A stretch of DNA of 64,000 nt, from positions 248,001 through 312,000 of the forward strand of contig NZ_JAJBZH010000002.1 in the NCBI RefSeq assembly GCF_020551945.1, in the 5' to 3' direction. The notes under the pieces are model-generated. The model worked only from the letters and a program-made list of their open reading frames with translations, made no database searches and was not told where the DNA came from. Shown here piece by piece: positions 62,805 through 64,000 of this stretch; positions within the stretch are counted from its first letter, which is position 1, and every line of letters starts with the position of its first letter. A program made the translations under genes and the position numbers. The DNA is from Cellulosimicrobium marinum. GTDB lineage: Bacteria > Actinomycetota > Actinomycetes > Actinomycetales > Cellulomonadaceae.

Positions 62805-63674
62805 TCACGCCCGGGCGAGGCGGCGCCGTCGGGCCCGCGAGAGGGCCGTCGTGACGAGCCCGTGCCGGGGGCCGAACAGGTACGCCAGCGCGAACACGAC
62901 CCCGAGCGTCACGACGACCGTGCCGCCCGACGCCGTGTCGAGCCAGTAGCTCGCGAGGATCCCGACGACGCCGCTCAGCGTGGCGACGAGCGGCGAGATC
63001 CACAGCATGCGGGAGAAGCGGTCGGTGAGCAGGTACGCGGTCGCGCCGGGCGTGATGAGCAGTGCGACGACGAGCACCACGCCCACGGCCTGCAGCGCGA
63101 CGACGACCGTGAGCGCGAGGAGGCCGAGGAGGAGGGCCCCGAGGCGGCGCGGCGAGAGGCCGACGGCGTGCGCGTGCACGGGGTCGAACGCGTAGAGCGT
63201 GAGGTCGCGACGCTTGAGCACGACGACCCCGAGCGTCACGGCGCCGAGCACGAGCACCTGGAGCAGGTCGGCGCGCGACACCCCGAGGAGGTTGCCGAAG
63301 AGGATGTGGTTGAGGTCGACCTGGCTCGGCGTGACGGAGATGAGCACGAGGCCGAGCGCGAACAGCGTGGTGAACACGACGCCGATCGCGGCGTCCTCCT
63401 TGACCCGGCTCGTGTCGCGCACGGCACCGATGAGCAGCACGGCGAGCAGCCCGAACAGCAGCGCGCCGAGCGCGAACGGCGCGCCCACGACGTACGCGAG
63501 CACGACGCCCGGCAGCACGGCGTGCGAGACGGCGTCGCCCATGAGCGACCAGCCGACCAGCACGAGCCAGCACGACAGCACGCCGCACACGACCCCCGCG
63601 GTGACGGTCACGGCGAGCGCCGTCCGGACGAACTCGAACGACAGCGGCTCGGCGAGCAGGTCCCACGCGGTCAC
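62805..63674 (-). CDS. Metal (Mn/Zn) ABC transporter permease, MntB/ZnuB type
   Basis: GTG 63674 overlaps the ATPase stop by GTGA; 289 residues, about eight membrane segments. LVLVGWSLMGDAVSHAVLPGVVLAY and LLITPGATAYLLTDRFSRML are signature blocks of ABC-3 permeases, with the metal-pathway residues of the DAVSHAVLPG loop. It imports manganese or zinc with the ATPase upstream; the solute-binding protein would lie beyond the window. Confidence 0.92.
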   Translation of the reverse strand: MTAWDLLAEPLSFEFVRTALAVTVTAGVVCGVLSCWLVLVGWSLMGDAVSHAVLPGVVLAYVVGAPFALGALLFGLLAVLLIGAVRDTSRVKEDAAIGVVFTTLFALGLVLISVTPSQVDLNHILFGNLLGVSRADLLQVLVLGAVTLGVVVLKRRDLTLYAFDPVHAHAVGLSPRRLGALLLGLLALTVVVALQAVGVVLVVALLITPGATAYLLTDRFSRMLWISPLVATLSGVVGILASYWLDTASGGTVVVTLGVVFALAYLFGPRHGLVTTALSRARRRRLARA

Positions 63675-64000
63675 GGCGCGACCTCCAGGCCGAACGCGAG
63701 CGCGAGGTTCTCCGGGCGCAGCACCTCGTCCGGCGTCGAGTGGAGCAGGACGCGCTGCTGGAGCAGGACGGCCTCGTCGGCGAGCGCGGGGAGGGCGTGC
63801 AGGTCGTGGGTGGAGACGAGGACGGTCGCGCCGCCCGCCGCGAGCTCGCGCAGAAGCGCGGTGATCGTCGCCTCGGAGCGCTTGTCGACGCCCGCGAACG
63901 GCTCGTCGAGCAGGAGGATCGTCGCGCCCTGCGCGAGCCCGCGCGCGACGAACGCGCGCTTGCGCTGCCCGCCCGACAGCGCGCCGATCTGCCGCCCCGC
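63671..64000 (-). CDS. Metal ABC transporter ATPase, N-terminal part beyond window
   Basis: The last 109 codons are visible: IGALSGGQRKRAFVARGLAQG is the signature motif, ILLLDEPFAGVDKRSE Walker B and STHDLHALPALADE the H-loop, then HSTPDEVLRPENLALAFG, a C-terminus typical of Mn/Zn uptake ATPases. Coupled to the permease by GTGA. Confidence 0.92.
   Translation of the reverse strand, partial: AGRQIGALSGGQRKRAFVARGLAQGATILLLDEPFAGVDKRSEATITALLRELAAGGATVLVSTHDLHALPALADEAVLLQQRVLLHSTPDEVLRPENLALAFGLEVAP

Overview
The window is about 64 kb of very GC-rich chromosome with dense short-gap operons, frequent GTG starts, 4-base ATGA/GTGA stop-start overlaps and strong G/C third-position bias. This fits a high-GC actinomycete, most likely Micrococcales (Cellulomonadaceae/Promicromonosporaceae type); that placement is inference from style and gene content. 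I see no rRNA, tRNA, CRISPR array, phage, integrase or transposase gene.

Layout. 1-4.3 kb: App1-type phosphatase (cut by the left edge), small housekeeping proteins, a P-loop kinase, and a coupled molybdopterin oxidoreductase/flavin reductase pair. 4.3-9.2 kb: TetR regulator divergent from a macrolide-type glycosyltransferase, a membrane-anchored alpha/beta hydrolase, a secreted glycerophosphodiesterase. 9.2-10.8 kb: a carboxymuconolactone-decarboxylase-like protein overlapping an ECF41/SigJ-type sigma factor, with an ECF41-like promoter buried in the upstream terminator. 10.9-17.9 kb: DHFR-like reductase, sdaA, tag, a small regulator/membrane pair, and a TPR-AAA ATPase followed by a TPR membrane protein. 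17.9-21.7 kb: TetR divergent from a DrrAB-type ABC exporter and an acetyltransferase. 21.8-29.6 kb: heptad-repeat membrane protein, LAXTG-anchored phytase-like protein, PspC, macro-domain protein, APC permease. 29.6-33.7 kb: FabF-type synthase, DcuA/B-type carrier, M20 dipeptidase. 33.8-39.7 kb: a six-gene minus-strand locus (38-residue peptide, two ABC ATPases, three membrane proteins) behind a strong sigma70-type promoter. 39.7-50.3 kb: hrpA with repeat-derived insertions, lipoprotein, VOC protein, giant secreted metallophosphoesterase. 50.5-59.8 kb: ion channel, acetyltransferase, siderophore-interacting flavoprotein, then a five-gene redox/two-component cluster (small membrane protein, membrane-tethered multicopper oxidase, membrane-fused Ddn-like reductase, NarX/NarL-type kinase and regulator). 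59.9-64 kb: a frameshifted epimerase, LLM flavin oxidoreductase, secreted helical protein, and a manganese/zinc ABC uptake system cut by the right edge.

The most notable features are repeats and small elements rather than one large system. A roughly 270-310 bp palindromic element lies in frame inside two unrelated genes (the DrrA-like ATPase and hrpA), read in opposite orientations, with a half copy elsewhere in hrpA and a related motif in an intergenic tandem/inverted block. A second family of inverted repeats occupies three gene borders. Two genes carry single-base lesions at G/C runs (an ion channel with two compensating shifts, an epimerase with one), which could be assembly errors. The peptide-plus-double-ABC locus and the multicopper-oxidase/Ddn/two-component cluster are the best candidates for undescribed systems.
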